Source of the DNA: Nevskiaceae bacterium
GTDB lineage: Bacteria > Pseudomonadota > Gammaproteobacteria > Nevskiales > Nevskiaceae
Reading direction: 5' to 3'
Assembly: GCA_004297005.1 (NCBI GenBank)
Contig: SCVA01000023.1
Coordinates: 53,204 to 117,203 of the forward strand
DNA length: 64,000 bases
The notes under the pieces were generated by a model. It did no database searches. It worked only from the letters and a program-made list of their open reading frames with translations, and was not told the DNA's origin. Below are positions 18,158 through 27,903 of this stretch, one piece after another; positions within the stretch are counted from its first letter, which is position 1, and every line of letters starts with the position of its first letter. The translations under genes and the position numbers were made by a program.

Positions 18158-20323
18158 ATGAGCCAGACCTCCCCCAGCCCTCGGCCATCCGGCATCGGCC
18201 GCATTACCGGGGTCAGATTGCGTCTGCGCCTGCTGCTGGCCGGCCTCGCGGCCCTGCTGACCTGTGCCCTCTACCTGGGCTGGGCAGGAGTCACCGACAG
18301 CCGGGCTGATCGTGCGTTCTACGCGCGGGTCGATCACACGCTGACCGGCCTGGACACGATACTCGACGCCCAGAACGCCTTGGCGAAGCTGCGCCGGGTC
18401 CTGTTTGTCTCCGCCGACCCGGGCGCCCCATCGGGATCGTCGTCGGTCGAGGCCGGGGGCACCGTGCTGTCCGCGCTCACCGAATTCCAGGGCTCGGTGG
18501 CCAAGCTGGAGGCCCTCGATCCCTCCACGTTCCACACCCTCCAGACCGCGGGCGAAGAACTGGCGTCGGTCACCCTCAAGGCATCCGCCCGGGATGGCGA
18601 AGATGCCTCGGCGGCGCACCGGAAGCTGGTACTGGAGTTTCCCCGGATCAGCGGTCCGGCCGAGCAGGCACTCAGCCAGCTAGCCAGCCGTCTCAGCGCA
18701 GACTTCAACACCGCCCAGGCCCAAGCCCAGGCCCAGGACGCCCATTCAGAAACCATCAGCGTGCTGGCCATGGCGATACTCGGGCTGGTGATCTTCGGTT
18801 CAGCCTATCTGGTGTCTGGGCTGATCCTGCCGCCCCTCAACCGCATTCACGATTCGCTGCTGCGCCTCAAGGCCGGCGAACGCCTGGAAGCCTCGCCGGT
18901 ACAGGGCCACGACGAATTTGGCCAGATCGGCCAGGCCCTGCATGAACTCTCGCAATTCACCGGGCACCTGCAGGAGATCGCCTTCGTTGATGGCCTCACC
19001 CGGCTACCCAACCGCCCGCGTTTCGACGCCGACCTGCAGGAATGGATCGGTGCCAGCCGCGCCTTCGCGCTGGTGTTCGCCGACCTTGATCAGTTCCGCA
19101 CCATCAATGACGGCTACGGTCACCGCTTCGGGGACAGCGTGCTGTGCAGCGCCGCCGAGCGTCTGCGCGGCCTGACCAACGAAGGGCATGTCTACCGCTA
19201 CAGCGGCGACCTGTTCGTGATGATGCTGCCCTGCTCCGGCGAGGACTACCGCGCCAAGATCGGCAGCCATGTCGAGCTGCTGCGTCAGGGCATGGCCGAA
19301 CTGGGCGTCGTCCAGGGCCGGCGGCTGCCGTTCTGCGCCAGCTTCGGGGTGGCCATCCACCCGGACGACGGCAGCACCCCGGAGGCGCTGGTCTGCGCCG
19401 CCGACGCGGCGATGTTCCATGCCAAACGCCAGGGTCGGAACACCGTGCAGTTCGCCCGCCACAACTACGCCTTGCAGGCTCGCCAGCGCCTGGACCTGGC
19501 CGACGAGATGCGGGTGGCGCTGCGGGAGGGCCAGATCACGCCCTACTTCCAGCCGATCATCGACCTCGGCGCCGGCGAGGTGGTCTGCGCCGAGGCGCTG
19601 GCGCGCTGGAAGCACCCGGTGCGTGGCTTCGTGCCGCCCGATGAGTTCATCGGCATCGCCGAGGACTCCGGCCAACTCGACGCCCTCACCGACCAGTTGC
19701 TGCGCAGCGCCTGCGCCGCCGCCGCGCAATGGCATGCCGCCGGCCTGAGCCGAAGGCTGGCCTTCAACCTGTCGGCGAAGCAAGTGCGCCCTGGGGTGGT
19801 GGAGATGATCTCCGGTGTGCTACGCGAAACCGGCCTGCCGCCCCAGCGACTGGAAGTGGAGATCACCGAAAGCGCCTTCATCGAGCGGCCGGAGCTCGCC
19901 GAGCGCCTGCTGCGCGAGCTGCGCAGCCTGGGCATCGGCGTGGCGCTGGACGACTTCGGCACCGGCTATTCCTCGCTCAGCTATCTGCTGCGCTTCCCCA
20001 TCGACAAGATCAAGGTGGACAAGAGCTTCGTCAGCCAGCTCGAAGGTCAGCGTCAGGCGGCGAAGATCGTCGCCGCTACCATCGCACTGGCCTCCAGCCT
20101 GGAGATCACCCTGGTCGCCGAAGGCGTCGAACGCCTGGGCCAGATGCTGACGCTCTATGAACTGGGCTGCCGCCAGCAGCAGGGCTGGCTGTTCGCCAAG
20201 GCAATGCCGGCCGCCGAGTTCGATCAGTGGGTGCGCACTGCGCCGCTACGCCTAGACGGTGTGGTCCGCAAGCAGATGGACGCCTCCAACGAGCCACTGG
20301 GCGACGCCGGAAAACGCGCCTGA
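18158..20323 (+). CDS. Membrane c-di-GMP phosphodiesterase with degenerate GGDEF and intact EAL
   Basis: About 721 residues. A transmembrane helix (about 16-40), an extracytoplasmic region of about 160 residues and a second helix (about 200-222) lead into a HAMP-like linker, then GGDEF (about 270-420) and EAL (about 435-690) domains. The GGDEF signature reads SGDLF, so cyclase activity is unlikely. The EAL domain keeps [33 protein letters not shown] and EGVE, so c-di-GMP hydrolysis is expected, perhaps with the GGDEF domain as a GTP sensor. ATG 18158 was preferred; in-frame ATG 18137 is the alternative. It converges on algR-algZ, a pair that controls surface behaviour in pseudomonads. Confidence 0.9.
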   Translation: MSQTSPSPRPSGIGRITGVRLRLRLLLAGLAALLTCALYLGWAGVTDSRADRAFYARVDHTLTGLDTILDAQNALAKLRRVLFVSADPGAPSGSSSVEAGGTVLSALTEFQGSVAKLEALDPSTFHTLQTAGEELASVTLKASARDGEDASAAHRKLVLEFPRISGPAEQALSQLASRLSADFNTAQAQAQAQDAHSETISVLAMAILGLVIFGSAYLVSGLILPPLNRIHDSLLRLKAGERLEASPVQGHDEFGQIGQALHELSQFTGHLQEIAFVDGLTRLPNRPRFDADLQEWIGASRAFALVFADLDQFRTINDGYGHRFGDSVLCSAAERLRGLTNEGHVYRYSGDLFVMMLPCSGEDYRAKIGSHVELLRQGMAELGVVQGRRLPFCASFGVAIHPDDGSTPEALVCAADAAMFHAKRQGRNTVQFARHNYALQARQRLDLADEMRVALREGQITPYFQPIIDLGAGEVVCAEALARWKHPVRGFVPPDEFIGIAEDSGQLDALTDQLLRSACAAAAQWHAAGLSRRLAFNLSAKQVRPGVVEMISGVLRETGLPPQRLEVEITESAFIERPELAERLLRELRSLGIGVALDDFGTGYSSLSYLLRFPIDKIKVDKSFVSQLEGQRQAAKIVAATIALASSLEITLVAEGVERLGQMLTLYELGCRQQQGWLFAKAMPAAEFDQWVRTAPLRLDGVVRKQMDASNEPLGDAGKRA

Positions 20324-20344
20324 AGCCCGGAGGATGGACTCGGG

Positions 20345-21115
20345 CTAGGCCTCGCTCTCGTGGGTCAGAAAGCGGCGCACCTCGGACAAACGCCGCCGCG
20401 ACACGGGCAGCAGGGCGGTGGAATGCCGTACCCGGAGGCCGTGGGCGGAATCGTCGTCTTCCTCGGCGCCGCGGCGGCGCTCCAGGCTGGCGATGTACTT
20501 GGTGGCGACCAGAGCCTTGCGGTGGATGCGCAGGAACAGGGGCGCCAGGTCCTCTTCCAGCGTCTTCAGCGACTCCTCGATCAGGACCTCGCCGTGCAGA
20601 TGGCAGACGGTGGTGTATTTCTGGTCGGCGAGGAAGTACAGCACGTCGTCCACCGGCACCCGCACCAGGCCTTCACGGGTGGTGGCGAGGATGAACTCGC
20701 GCGCCGGCTTGGCGTTGGGATCGTGGGCCGGCGGCGCCGGCTTCTGGGCACGCGAGAGCTTGCGGACCTTGAGCAGGGCGTCACGCAGCTTTTCCTTGCG
20801 GATCGGCTTGAGCAGGTAGGCGTCCGCCTGCGCGTCGAACGCCGACAGCGCGTGTTCGGCGTAGGCGGTGGTGAAGATCACCGCCGGCGGGGTATCGAGC
20901 TGGGCCAACTGCCGGGCGACGGTGATGCCATCGACGCCGCCCATGCGCACGTCGAGCAGTACCAGATCGGGCTCCTCGTCCTCGATCAAGTCCAGTGCGG
21001 TTTCGCCGTCACCGGCCTCGCCGATGACCTCGTAACCGGGGAATTCCGCCATCAACCGCCGCAAGCGCTCCCGCGCCAGCGGTTCGTCATCCACGATCAC
21101 CACCCGCATCGTCAT
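20345..21115 (-). CDS. algR: LytTR response regulator, AlgR-like
   Basis: 256 residues: receiver domain with the acidic pair DD near residue 9, phospho-acceptor Asp about 55 (LVLLDVRM), Thr in FTTAY and Lys in LLKPI. A LytTR DNA-binding domain follows (about 145-250, with DVLYFLADQKYT and RIHRKALVA). Arrangement beside a LytS/AlgZ-type kinase and argH matches the Pseudomonas algZ-algR locus, which regulates alginate, type IV pili and biofilm. Its ATG overlaps the 3' end of the kinase gene by 4 bases, indicating translational coupling. The regulon in this organism is unknown. Confidence 0.88.
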   Translation of the reverse strand: MTMRVVIVDDEPLARERLRRLMAEFPGYEVIGEAGDGETALDLIEDEEPDLVLLDVRMGGVDGITVARQLAQLDTPPAVIFTTAYAEHALSAFDAQADAYLLKPIRKEKLRDALLKVRKLSRAQKPAPPAHDPNAKPAREFILATTREGLVRVPVDDVLYFLADQKYTTVCHLHGEVLIEESLKTLEEDLAPLFLRIHRKALVATKYIASLERRRGAEEDDDSAHGLRVRHSTALLPVSRRRLSEVRRFLTHESEA

Positions 21116-22227
21116 TCCCCCTCGTCACTGGCCCCTGGCGTTGCGCTCTGTAGGCCCTGAGTGTCTTCCGTCGTATAAGGAACCTGAATGCGCGCCCGGT
21201 ACACCGGCCCGGTCTTCGTGCGCTCTGGCCCCTGCTCGAGTGTCGCAGTATCACCGTAAATCAGCTTGAGCCGCTGGGCAATGTTTTCCAATGCCACTCC
21301 CGTGGATTCGCGCTTGGGCGCGTCTTCCGGCGGCACCGGATTCTCCACGTCGATCACCAGCCGGGTGCCTTCGCGGTGGATGGCGACGGTAATACCACCG
21401 CGGGCGCGCAGCCGCGAGACCCCGTGGTGGACGGCGTTCTCCACCAGCGGCTGCAGGATCAGCAGCGGCACCCGGGCGGAGTGCGCCTCTGGCGCGATCT
21501 CCCAGTTGATCCACAGCTTGTCGCCCAGCCGCACCCGCTCGATGCGCAGGTAGGTCTTTACGAACTCCACCTCTTCGGCAACCCGCACCAGGCGGTTGCG
21601 CTTCTCCAGGCTGGCGCGGAACAGGTCGGCGAGGTCGATCACCATCTCCTCGGCCTGCTCCGGATTGGTGGAGATCAGCGAAGCGATGGAATTGAGCGAA
21701 TTGAACAGGAAGTGAGGGCGGATGCGGGCCTGCAGCGCCAGGTAACGCACCTCCGAATCGGCCCTGACCTGCGCCTGCAACTGGGCGCGCCCCCAGAAGT
21801 AGCGCAGCAACAGCAGCGAGAGAATGGCGCTGATGGCGACGTTGCGGACGATGAACTCCTCGCGGGTCTCGCTCACCGGCTGCGCCCAGGCGACGTACTT
21901 GAGCAGCCACCAACTGGCGTCGGAGATGACCAGGGTAACCAGCACCAGCAGACCCCAGCAGACGAAGAACACCACCCCCACCCGTGCCAGCCGCAGCCAG
22001 CGCCGGGCAATGCACAACACCACCGCGCTCGACAGCCCCAGCCACTGCAGGTACAGCGACAGCAGCATCAACTGCTGCAGGGCCTCGCCGCCGCGCTCGG
22101 CGCCGACCAGGGTGAGGATCACCGCCACCATCTCCATCACCAGCATCAGCAGCCACACCGCCTCGCCACGACAGAAGTTGGGGATCAGGTTGTGCTGACT
22201 CTCCGGCTGGATGGCCGCATTGTTCAT
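21112..22227 (-). CDS. algZ: LytS-family sensor histidine kinase, AlgZ/FimS-like
   Basis: About 371 residues with four to five membrane helices in the first 150 residues. A his-kinase domain follows with the family's phospho-acceptor segment RIRPHFLFNSLNSI and the ATP-binding N-box PLVENAVHHGV, then GVALENIAQRLKLIYG. This short-helix kinase type pairs with LytTR regulators. Synteny (algR downstream, argH divergent) supports AlgZ. ATG 22227 was taken; a GTG at 22254 would add nine residues and overlap the argH promoter region. The signal sensed is unknown. Confidence 0.88.
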   Translation of the reverse strand: MNNAAIQPESQHNLIPNFCRGEAVWLLMLVMEMVAVILTLVGAERGGEALQQLMLLSLYLQWLGLSSAVVLCIARRWLRLARVGVVFFVCWGLLVLVTLVISDASWWLLKYVAWAQPVSETREEFIVRNVAISAILSLLLLRYFWGRAQLQAQVRADSEVRYLALQARIRPHFLFNSLNSIASLISTNPEQAEEMVIDLADLFRASLEKRNRLVRVAEEVEFVKTYLRIERVRLGDKLWINWEIAPEAHSARVPLLILQPLVENAVHHGVSRLRARGGITVAIHREGTRLVIDVENPVPPEDAPKRESTGVALENIAQRLKLIYGDTATLEQGPERTKTGPVYRARIQVPYTTEDTQGLQSATPGASDEGE

Positions 22228-22255
22228 GGTCGGTCTGGCAAGGGGACGGCGCACC

Positions 22256-22261
22256 TATAAT
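22256..22261 (+). promoter_or_regulatory. Candidate -10 element (TATAAT) for argH
   Basis: A perfect TATAAT lies in the 84-bp divergent spacer, 50 bases before the argH ATG. The -35 region is weak. On the opposite strand it abuts the possible GTG start of algZ. Confidence 0.5.
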
Positions 22262-22311
22262 GCCGCGCCCGCCGCCGTCGCGGCGCCCATTTGAAGCCGC
22301 CAGCAGACACC

Positions 22312-23733
22312 ATGAGCCAGGACGCCAGCCAACCCGCCGCCGGAACCGCGGCCAAGAACGCAATGTGGAGCGGCCGCTTCACCGAGTCCACCTCGGCCTT
22401 GGTCGAGCGCTTCTCGGAGTCGGTGTCCTTCGATCAGCGCCTCTGGAAGCAGGACATCGCCGGCTCCCAGGCCCATGCGCGCATGCTCGGCAAGGTCGGC
22501 GTGCTCGCCGCCGCCGATGTCGAGGCCATCGTCGCCGGCCTGGACGCCATCGCCGCCGACATCGCCGCCGGCCGCTTCGAGTGGAGTCAGGCGCTGGAAG
22601 ACGTGCACATGAACATCGAGGCGCGGCTCACCGAGCGCATCGGCGACGCCGGCAAGCGCCTGCACACCGGCCGCAGCCGCAACGATCAGGTCGCCACCGA
22701 CGTGCGCCTGTACGTGCGCGACGCCATCGACGAACTGGTCGGCCTGATCGACAGCCTCGCCGCCGGCCTGCTCGATCTCGCCGAGCGCGAAGCCGACAGC
22801 GTCATGCCCGGCTTCACCCATCTCCAGGTCGCCCAGCCGGTGACCTTCGGCCACCACATGCTGGCCTGGCGCGAACAAGTGCTGCGAGACAAGGCGCGCC
22901 TGCTCGACGCCCGCAAGCGCGCCAATGTGCTGCCCCTGGGCAGCGCCGCACTGGCCGGCACCGTGTATCCGCTCGACCGCCATTACGTCGCCGAGCAGCT
23001 CGGCTTCACGGCGGTGACCGAGAACTCCCTCGACGCGGTCAGCGACCGCGACTTCGCCATCGAGACGGTCGCCGCCTGCAGCCTGGTGATGGTGCACCTC
23101 TCGCGCTGGAGCGAGGAGCTGATCCTGTGGTCGACGCCGATGTTCGGCTTCGTGGCCCTGCCCGATCGCTACTGCACCGGCAGCTCGATCATGCCGCAGA
23201 AGAAGAACCCGGACGTGCCGGAACTGGTGCGCGGCAAGACCGGCCGCGTGGTCGGCGATCTCAACGCCTTGCTGGTGCTGATGAAGGGCCAGCCGCTCGC
23301 CTACAACCGCGACAACCAGGAAGACAAGGAGCCGCTGTTCGACGCCCTCGACACCGCCCGCGACTGCCTGGCGCTGTACGCCGACATGGCGCCCAACATC
23401 GTCGTCCGGCGCGACAACTGCCGCGCCGCCGCCGCCAAGGGCTTCTCGACCGCCACCGACCTCGCCGACTACCTGGTGAAGAAGGGCCTGCCGTTCCGCG
23501 ACGCCCACCACGTGGTCGGCAACAGCGTCGGCTATGCCGCAAAGCAGGGCCGCGACCTGCCGGAGCTGTCTCTGTCGGAGCTTCAGCAGTTCAGCCCGCT
23601 GATCAGTGAGGATGTCTACGCCCACATCTCGCTGGACGCGAGCGTGGCTGCCCGGACCACCTACGGCGGCACCGCGCCCTCGCAGGTGCGCGCGGCGATT
23701 GCCCGGGCCAGGGCGGCGCTAGCCAAGGGCTAG
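22312..23733 (+). CDS. argH: Argininosuccinate lyase
   Basis: A 473-residue member of the fumarase/aspartase superfamily; it splits argininosuccinate to arginine and fumarate, the last step of arginine synthesis. Landmarks are MWSGRFTE near the start, [20 protein letters not shown], and the superfamily signature [12 protein letters not shown] with the catalytic serine loop. Length is normal. An in-frame TTG at 22291 precedes it, but the conserved protein and spacing from the -10 favour ATG 22312. It is divergent from algZ-algR. Arginine made here is also the substrate of SpeA encoded 26 kb away. Confidence 0.96.
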   Translation: MSQDASQPAAGTAAKNAMWSGRFTESTSALVERFSESVSFDQRLWKQDIAGSQAHARMLGKVGVLAAADVEAIVAGLDAIAADIAAGRFEWSQALEDVHMNIEARLTERIGDAGKRLHTGRSRNDQVATDVRLYVRDAIDELVGLIDSLAAGLLDLAEREADSVMPGFTHLQVAQPVTFGHHMLAWREQVLRDKARLLDARKRANVLPLGSAALAGTVYPLDRHYVAEQLGFTAVTENSLDAVSDRDFAIETVAACSLVMVHLSRWSEELILWSTPMFGFVALPDRYCTGSSIMPQKKNPDVPELVRGKTGRVVGDLNALLVLMKGQPLAYNRDNQEDKEPLFDALDTARDCLALYADMAPNIVVRRDNCRAAAAKGFSTATDLADYLVKKGLPFRDAHHVVGNSVGYAAKQGRDLPELSLSELQQFSPLISEDVYAHISLDASVAARTTYGGTAPSQVRAAIARARAALAKG

Positions 23734-23749
23734 GCCGCCCGGTCGGGGT

Positions 23750-24979
23750 CTACTGGCGGCAGGCGATCGGCAGAATCTTTTCCGGCAGCCCTTCGCCGGC
23801 ACACTTCCAGTCCAGGCCAATCAGCTTCTCGCCCTCGAACTGGGGCTGCGGCACCAACACCAGGCTGCCCTCGCTCAAGCTGCCACCGCGCAAGTGGTAC
23901 TGGAGTCGCCCGTGCTCACCCAGCTCCAGCTCGGCGGACAGCTTGCCGGCGGCAAGCTCCCCGGACTCCAAGCCAATGTCCTTAAGGCTGGCTGGCCACT
24001 GGTTGTTGCTGATGGCGTACTGCTCGACCCCAGCCTTGGCCGGTCCGGTTTGCGACATCAGCCCGACAATCTCGGCACGCCGGACGTAGTCCTGGTATGC
24101 CGGAATGGCGATCGCCGCCAACACGCCGATCATCGCCACCACCACCAGGAAGCCGGCACCACCGGCGCCAGGCACGCGCGGAACAAAAAGCGCCAGAAAC
24201 CCGGCGAAGAAGCTGCGGCCGAACTGATCCGGCTCGCGCCCCACGGCCAGTTGCTGGATGGCGAAGGCGCGCTTCGCCAGCCAGGGGTAGTCGCTGGTGA
24301 ACTCGTGGAAGGAGCTCCAGAAGCCAGTCAGCTCGGTGCGCTGCCCCTGGAAGGCCAGGTAGTTGAGCCCGCTCCAGCGGCTATGGCCCGCCGCCAGCGC
24401 GGCCATGCCGGCCTTGGCGTCGTCTGCCGATTCGCAGCAGTACAGGCCGTAGCGGTCACAGGTGTATTCCTCGGCGCGCCGCAACGCGGCACCCAGCAGC
24501 GGCAGCCAGGCCATGGGCGCCAGCACCGGGCCCCAGCTCAGGTGCTTGCGGTGGATGTGGCCGAGCTCGTGCCCGATGTAGAAGTTCAGCGCCTCGGGCC
24601 GCGTTGCCAGCGCGTCCACCACGCTGCTGTAGAGGACGATGTAATTGCGTCCGAGAAACTTGGTCGCCAGTGCGTTGAAGAGGCCGTCGGCATGCAATAG
24701 GTACGCGTCCGGTACGTTCTTGAGGCCGATCTTGGTGGCGCAGTCGTGCAGGCGCATGTCGAGATCCGGGAACTGCTCCGGAGAGATCTTCACCGCCGAG
24801 CCGCGCAGGTAGGCGATGAATGCTGACTGCGCAAACAGGTACACGACGAAGAACAGCAGCAGGTAGATCAGGGCAATGCCCAGGGTGCCGACGATCAGTG
24901 CCACCCAGAACAGGATGGCCAGCGTGGCGGTAATGGCAAAGCGCGTCCGCTCGCCTGGATAGACCAGTGCAAAGTTCAT
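23750..24979 (-). CDS. M48 membrane metalloprotease fused to a type IV pilin-like domain
   Basis: 409 residues. Residues 1-265 are an M48-type protease: two membrane helices (about 17-55), zinc motif HELGH (137-141) and downstream EEYTCDRYG (Glu about 171, Asp 175). Residues about 273-409 look like a PilA-type pilin without its leader: GFLVVVAMIGVLAAIAIPAYQDYVRRA is the pilin N-terminal helix, and WKC...LPIAC (Cys 393 and 407) is the C-terminal disulfide loop. The prepilin cleavage site and Glu5 are missing, so the domain is a tethered helix plus globular head rather than a processed pilin. ATG 24979 has AAGGGA upstream. It converges on argH. Function unknown; membrane-protein quality control or processing is conjecture. 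Confidence 0.85.
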   Translation of the reverse strand: MNFALVYPGERTRFAITATLAILFWVALIVGTLGIALIYLLLFFVVYLFAQSAFIAYLRGSAVKISPEQFPDLDMRLHDCATKIGLKNVPDAYLLHADGLFNALATKFLGRNYIVLYSSVVDALATRPEALNFYIGHELGHIHRKHLSWGPVLAPMAWLPLLGAALRRAEEYTCDRYGLYCCESADDAKAGMAALAAGHSRWSGLNYLAFQGQRTELTGFWSSFHEFTSDYPWLAKRAFAIQQLAVGREPDQFGRSFFAGFLALFVPRVPGAGGAGFLVVVAMIGVLAAIAIPAYQDYVRRAEIVGLMSQTGPAKAGVEQYAISNNQWPASLKDIGLESGELAAGKLSAELELGEHGRLQYHLRGGSLSEGSLVLVPQPQFEGEKLIGLDWKCAGEGLPEKILPIACRQ

Positions 24980-25153
24980 GAGCAATTCCCTTGTGGTTTC
25001 GTTGTGGTGCCGCGCGCCTCCCTAGGCGCCGGAACAATGTAGCCGACCGGCTGGCCGTCTGGAATCGCTCCGCCGCGCCCACCCAACCTTGGGCAGGTGA
25101 CGGCGCGGCGGCGCTTGCGCACACTGGCGGCCTTCCGTATGCCGCCTCTCGCC

Positions 25154-25918
25154 ATGAATCCGCAAACCGTCCTCGTCACCGGCGCCAGCGCCGGCTTTGG
25201 TGCCGCCATCGCCCGCCGCTTCGCCGCCGACGGCGGCCGGCTAGTCCTCGCCGGCCGCCGCGGCGAGCGCCTGCAGGCCTTGGCCGATGAACTCGCCGTG
25301 CCCTGCCTGGCCCTGCCGCTGGACGTGCGCGACCGCGCCGCCGTCGAAGCCGCGGTCGCGGCGCTGCCAGCCGAGTTCGCCAACGTCGATCTGCTGGTGA
25401 ACAACGCCGGCCTGGCCCTGGGTATGGAGCCGGCGCAGCGGGCCAGCCTCGACGATTGGGAGCAGATGGTCGATACCAACATCAAGGGCCTGCTCTACCT
25501 GACCCGCGCGCTGCTGCCGGGCATGGTCGCGCGCTGTCGCGGCCACATCGTCAACCTCGGCTCCATTGCCGGCGAGTGGCCCTACCCGGGCGGCAATGTC
25601 TACGGCGGCACCAAGGCCTTCGTGCGGCAGTTCTCGCTCAATCTGCGCGCCGATCTGCTGGGCACGCCGGTGCGGGTCAGCAATGTCGAGCCGGGACTCT
25701 GCGGCGGCACCGAGTTTTCCAATGTGCGCTTCCACGGCGATGACGCCCGCGCCGCCAAGGTCTACGAAGACACTCAGCCGCTGACCGCCGAGGACATCGC
25801 CGACACCGTGCACTGGATCGCGACGCGGCCGGCGCACATCAACATCAACACCATCTCGCTGATGCCGACCTGCCAGGCCTTTGCCGGCCTGGCCGTGCAT
25901 CGCGGCCCCCTGGGCTAG
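25154..25918 (+). CDS. ydfG: SDR, YdfG-type 3-hydroxy acid dehydrogenase
   Basis: A 254-residue NADP-dependent short-chain dehydrogenase. Motifs are TGASAGFG (about 9-16), NNAGLALGMEPA (about 85), the catalytic serine in GSIAG and YGGTK. The long blocks NNAGLALGMEP, GNVYGGTKAFVRQFSLNLR and EPGLCGGTEFSNVRF match E. coli YdfG, which oxidises L-allo-threonine, serine and 3-hydroxy acids and reduces malonic semialdehyde. ATG 25154 starts the conserved protein. The stop is 3-6 bp from the next start, so it forms an operon with the sugar dehydrogenase. Confidence 0.92.
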   Translation: MNPQTVLVTGASAGFGAAIARRFAADGGRLVLAGRRGERLQALADELAVPCLALPLDVRDRAAVEAAVAALPAEFANVDLLVNNAGLALGMEPAQRASLDDWEQMVDTNIKGLLYLTRALLPGMVARCRGHIVNLGSIAGEWPYPGGNVYGGTKAFVRQFSLNLRADLLGTPVRVSNVEPGLCGGTEFSNVRFHGDDARAAKVYEDTQPLTAEDIADTVHWIATRPAHININTISLMPTCQAFAGLAVHRGPLG

Positions 25919-25924
25919 GGCGTG

Positions 25925-27118
25925 ATGCGCCTGGCGCGCCCGGGCCGCCGCGCGGCGCTGCTGGCTGTCCTGCTGACAGCCTTGTCGCTGATCGCCTACC
26001 GGCAGGGCGACCTGCGCGCCACCGCCGCGGCAGCGGGCATGCCGCTGGAATTCCCCTCGCAGGCCGGAACCCTGGTGCTCAGCGAGCTGGCACGCGGCCT
26101 GGAGCAGCCCTGGTCGCTGGCCTTTCTGCCGGACGGCGCCATGTTGGTGAGCGAACGCCCCGGCCGCCTGCGCCTGGTCAGCCGCGAGGGACGGATCGGC
26201 GTGCCGATCAGCGGCCTGCCGGCGGTGCATGCGCGCGGCCAGGGCGGGCTTTTGGACGCGGCACTCACTCCCGATCACGGCACTACTGGCGGTGTCTGCT
26301 TCAGCTATGCCGAACCGCGCGGCGAGGACGGCAGCGCCACGGCGGTAGCCTGCGCCCGCCTGGACCGCGCCAGCGCCAGCCTGCGCGAGATGCGGGTGAT
26401 CTACCGCCAAGAGCCAGCCCTGACCGACAGCGACAACCACTACGGCTCGCGGCTGGTCTTCGCGCGCGACGGCACGCTGTTCGTCACCCTGGGCGAGCGC
26501 TACTCCGGCCGTGCGCAGGCGCAGACGCTGGACAACGGCCTGGGCAAAGTGGTGCGCCTGCGCGTGGACGGCGGCATCCCGGCCGACAATCCCTTTGTGC
26601 GGAGCGCCGGCGCGCGGCCGGAGATCTGGAGCTACGGCCACCGCAATCCGCAGGGCGCGGCGATCCACCCGCAGACCGGCGAGCTGTGGATCAGCGAGCA
26701 TGGTCCCAAGGGCGGCGACGAATTGAACCGGGTACGGCCGGGCCGCAACTACGGCTGGCCGGTCATCACCTACGGCCGCGAATACTCGGGGCTGAAGGTC
26801 GGCGAAGGGCTCACGGAAAAAGCTGGCATGGAGCAGCCGCAGCACTACTGGGTTCCGTCGATCGCCACCAGCGGGCTGGCCTTCTACACCGCCGACCGCA
26901 TCCCCGCCTGGAAGGGCAGCGCCTTTGTCGCCTCGCTGAAGTTCGGCCAGTTAGCGCGGCTGAGCCTGGAGGGCGACAAGGTGGTCGCCGAGGAGCGTCT
27001 GCTGGAAGGCCTCAACCGCCGTCTGCGCGACGTGCGCCAGGGGCCGGACGGCGCGCTCTACCTGCTCACCGACGAGACCGATGGCGCGATCCTGCGCCTG
27101 GATCTGCTCAAGCCCTGA
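25925..27118 (+). CDS. PQQ-dependent aldose sugar dehydrogenase family (YliI-like)
   Basis: About 397 residues with an N-terminal signal/anchor helix and a six-bladed beta-propeller of the soluble glucose dehydrogenase (GDH-B/YliI) family. Landmarks are ARGLEQPWSLAFLPDG, GSRLVFARDGTLFVTLGER, the active-site segment YGHRNPQG, SEHGPKGGDELN, and NYGWPVITYG. Such enzymes oxidise aldoses in the periplasm with PQQ and pass electrons to quinone or cytochrome. No PQQ synthesis genes are in the window. A GTG at 25922 is an equally close start. It is transcribed with ydfG and probably with the next gene, 7 bp downstream. Confidence 0.9.
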   Translation: MRLARPGRRAALLAVLLTALSLIAYRQGDLRATAAAAGMPLEFPSQAGTLVLSELARGLEQPWSLAFLPDGAMLVSERPGRLRLVSREGRIGVPISGLPAVHARGQGGLLDAALTPDHGTTGGVCFSYAEPRGEDGSATAVACARLDRASASLREMRVIYRQEPALTDSDNHYGSRLVFARDGTLFVTLGERYSGRAQAQTLDNGLGKVVRLRVDGGIPADNPFVRSAGARPEIWSYGHRNPQGAAIHPQTGELWISEHGPKGGDELNRVRPGRNYGWPVITYGREYSGLKVGEGLTEKAGMEQPQHYWVPSIATSGLAFYTADRIPAWKGSAFVASLKFGQLARLSLEGDKVVAEERLLEGLNRRLRDVRQGPDGALYLLTDETDGAILRLDLLKP

Positions 27119-27125
27119 GAACCCC

Positions 27126-27743
27126 ATGAACCTCTACGACCGCTACCTGCTGCCGCGCCTGATCGACTGCGCCTGCGGCAACCGCCATGTCCGTGGCGAG
27201 CGCGCCCGCATCGTGCCGCTGGCGCGAGGGCGGGTACTGGAGATCGGCATCGGCACCGGCCTCAACCTCGAGCACTACGACCCGTCACGGGTGAGCAGCA
27301 TCTACGGCGTTGATCCCGCCGCCGAGATGCAGGCGCTGGCGCGCAAGCGTGCCGCGCGCATCGGCATACCGGTGCAGACGGTGCCCCTGGTGGTCGAGCA
27401 GATCGGCGCCGAGGACGCCAGCTTCGACTGCGTGGTCTGCACCTTCACGCTCTGCACCATCCCCGACGGCGTGTCGGCGCTGCGCGAGATGCGGCGGGTG
27501 CTCAAGCCGGGCGGCGAGCTGCTGTTCTGCGAACACGGCCTGGCGCCGGACGCCGGCGTGCGCGCCTGGCAGCGGCGCCTGAACCCCTGGTGGAAGCCGC
27601 TGGCCGGCGGCTGTCATCTCACCCGCGACGTGCCGCAACTGCTCAAGGACGGCGGCTTCGCCACCACCGCGCTGGAGAGCAAGTACCTACCCGGCCCGCG
27701 GCCAATGACCTACGTCTACAGCGGCCGCGCGGTTGCTGCTTGA
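27126..27743 (+). CDS. Class I SAM-dependent methyltransferase
   Basis: 205 residues with a Rossmann methyltransferase fold. The SAM motif VLEIGIGTGLNL is near residue 38, an acidic post-I residue is in GVDP, FDCVVCTFTLCTIPD is motif II and LKPGGELLFCEHG is motif III. The FCEHG and WWKPLAGGCHLTRD segments are shared with METTL7/TMT1-like and UbiE-related lipid or thiol methyltransferases. The acceptor is unknown. It is the last gene of the ydfG operon. The following 160 bp hold only a REP-like hairpin. Confidence 0.88.
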   Translation: MNLYDRYLLPRLIDCACGNRHVRGERARIVPLARGRVLEIGIGTGLNLEHYDPSRVSSIYGVDPAAEMQALARKRAARIGIPVQTVPLVVEQIGAEDASFDCVVCTFTLCTIPDGVSALREMRRVLKPGGELLFCEHGLAPDAGVRAWQRRLNPWWKPLAGGCHLTRDVPQLLKDGGFATTALESKYLPGPRPMTYVYSGRAVAA

Positions 27744-27834
27744 AGCGCTCTTCCAGATAACGACCTTAGCCTTCGCCGGGGGAGGTCAGCCCCTCCAGGG
27801 GGCCATCGGCCGGTCTCACTCGCCCCCATCCCGA

Positions 27835-27858
27835 CCTTCCCCCGCAAGCGGGGGAAGG
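27835..27858. repeat. REP-like hairpin
   Basis: A perfect 11-bp stem, CCTTCCCCCGC-aa-GCGGGGGAAGG, lies between the convergent methyltransferase and phosphoesterase genes. Its core is the same as in the 15230-15253 element. Confidence 0.65.
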
Positions 27859-27903
27859 AGGCCAGCCGCCGGACTGAAATAGCGCCAGGACGCCGCGGGC
27901 GCG

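Noticed and set aside
19000..19460. Diguanylate cyclase activity of the GGDEF domain
   Set aside because: The active-site signature is SGDLF instead of GGDEF/GGEEF.
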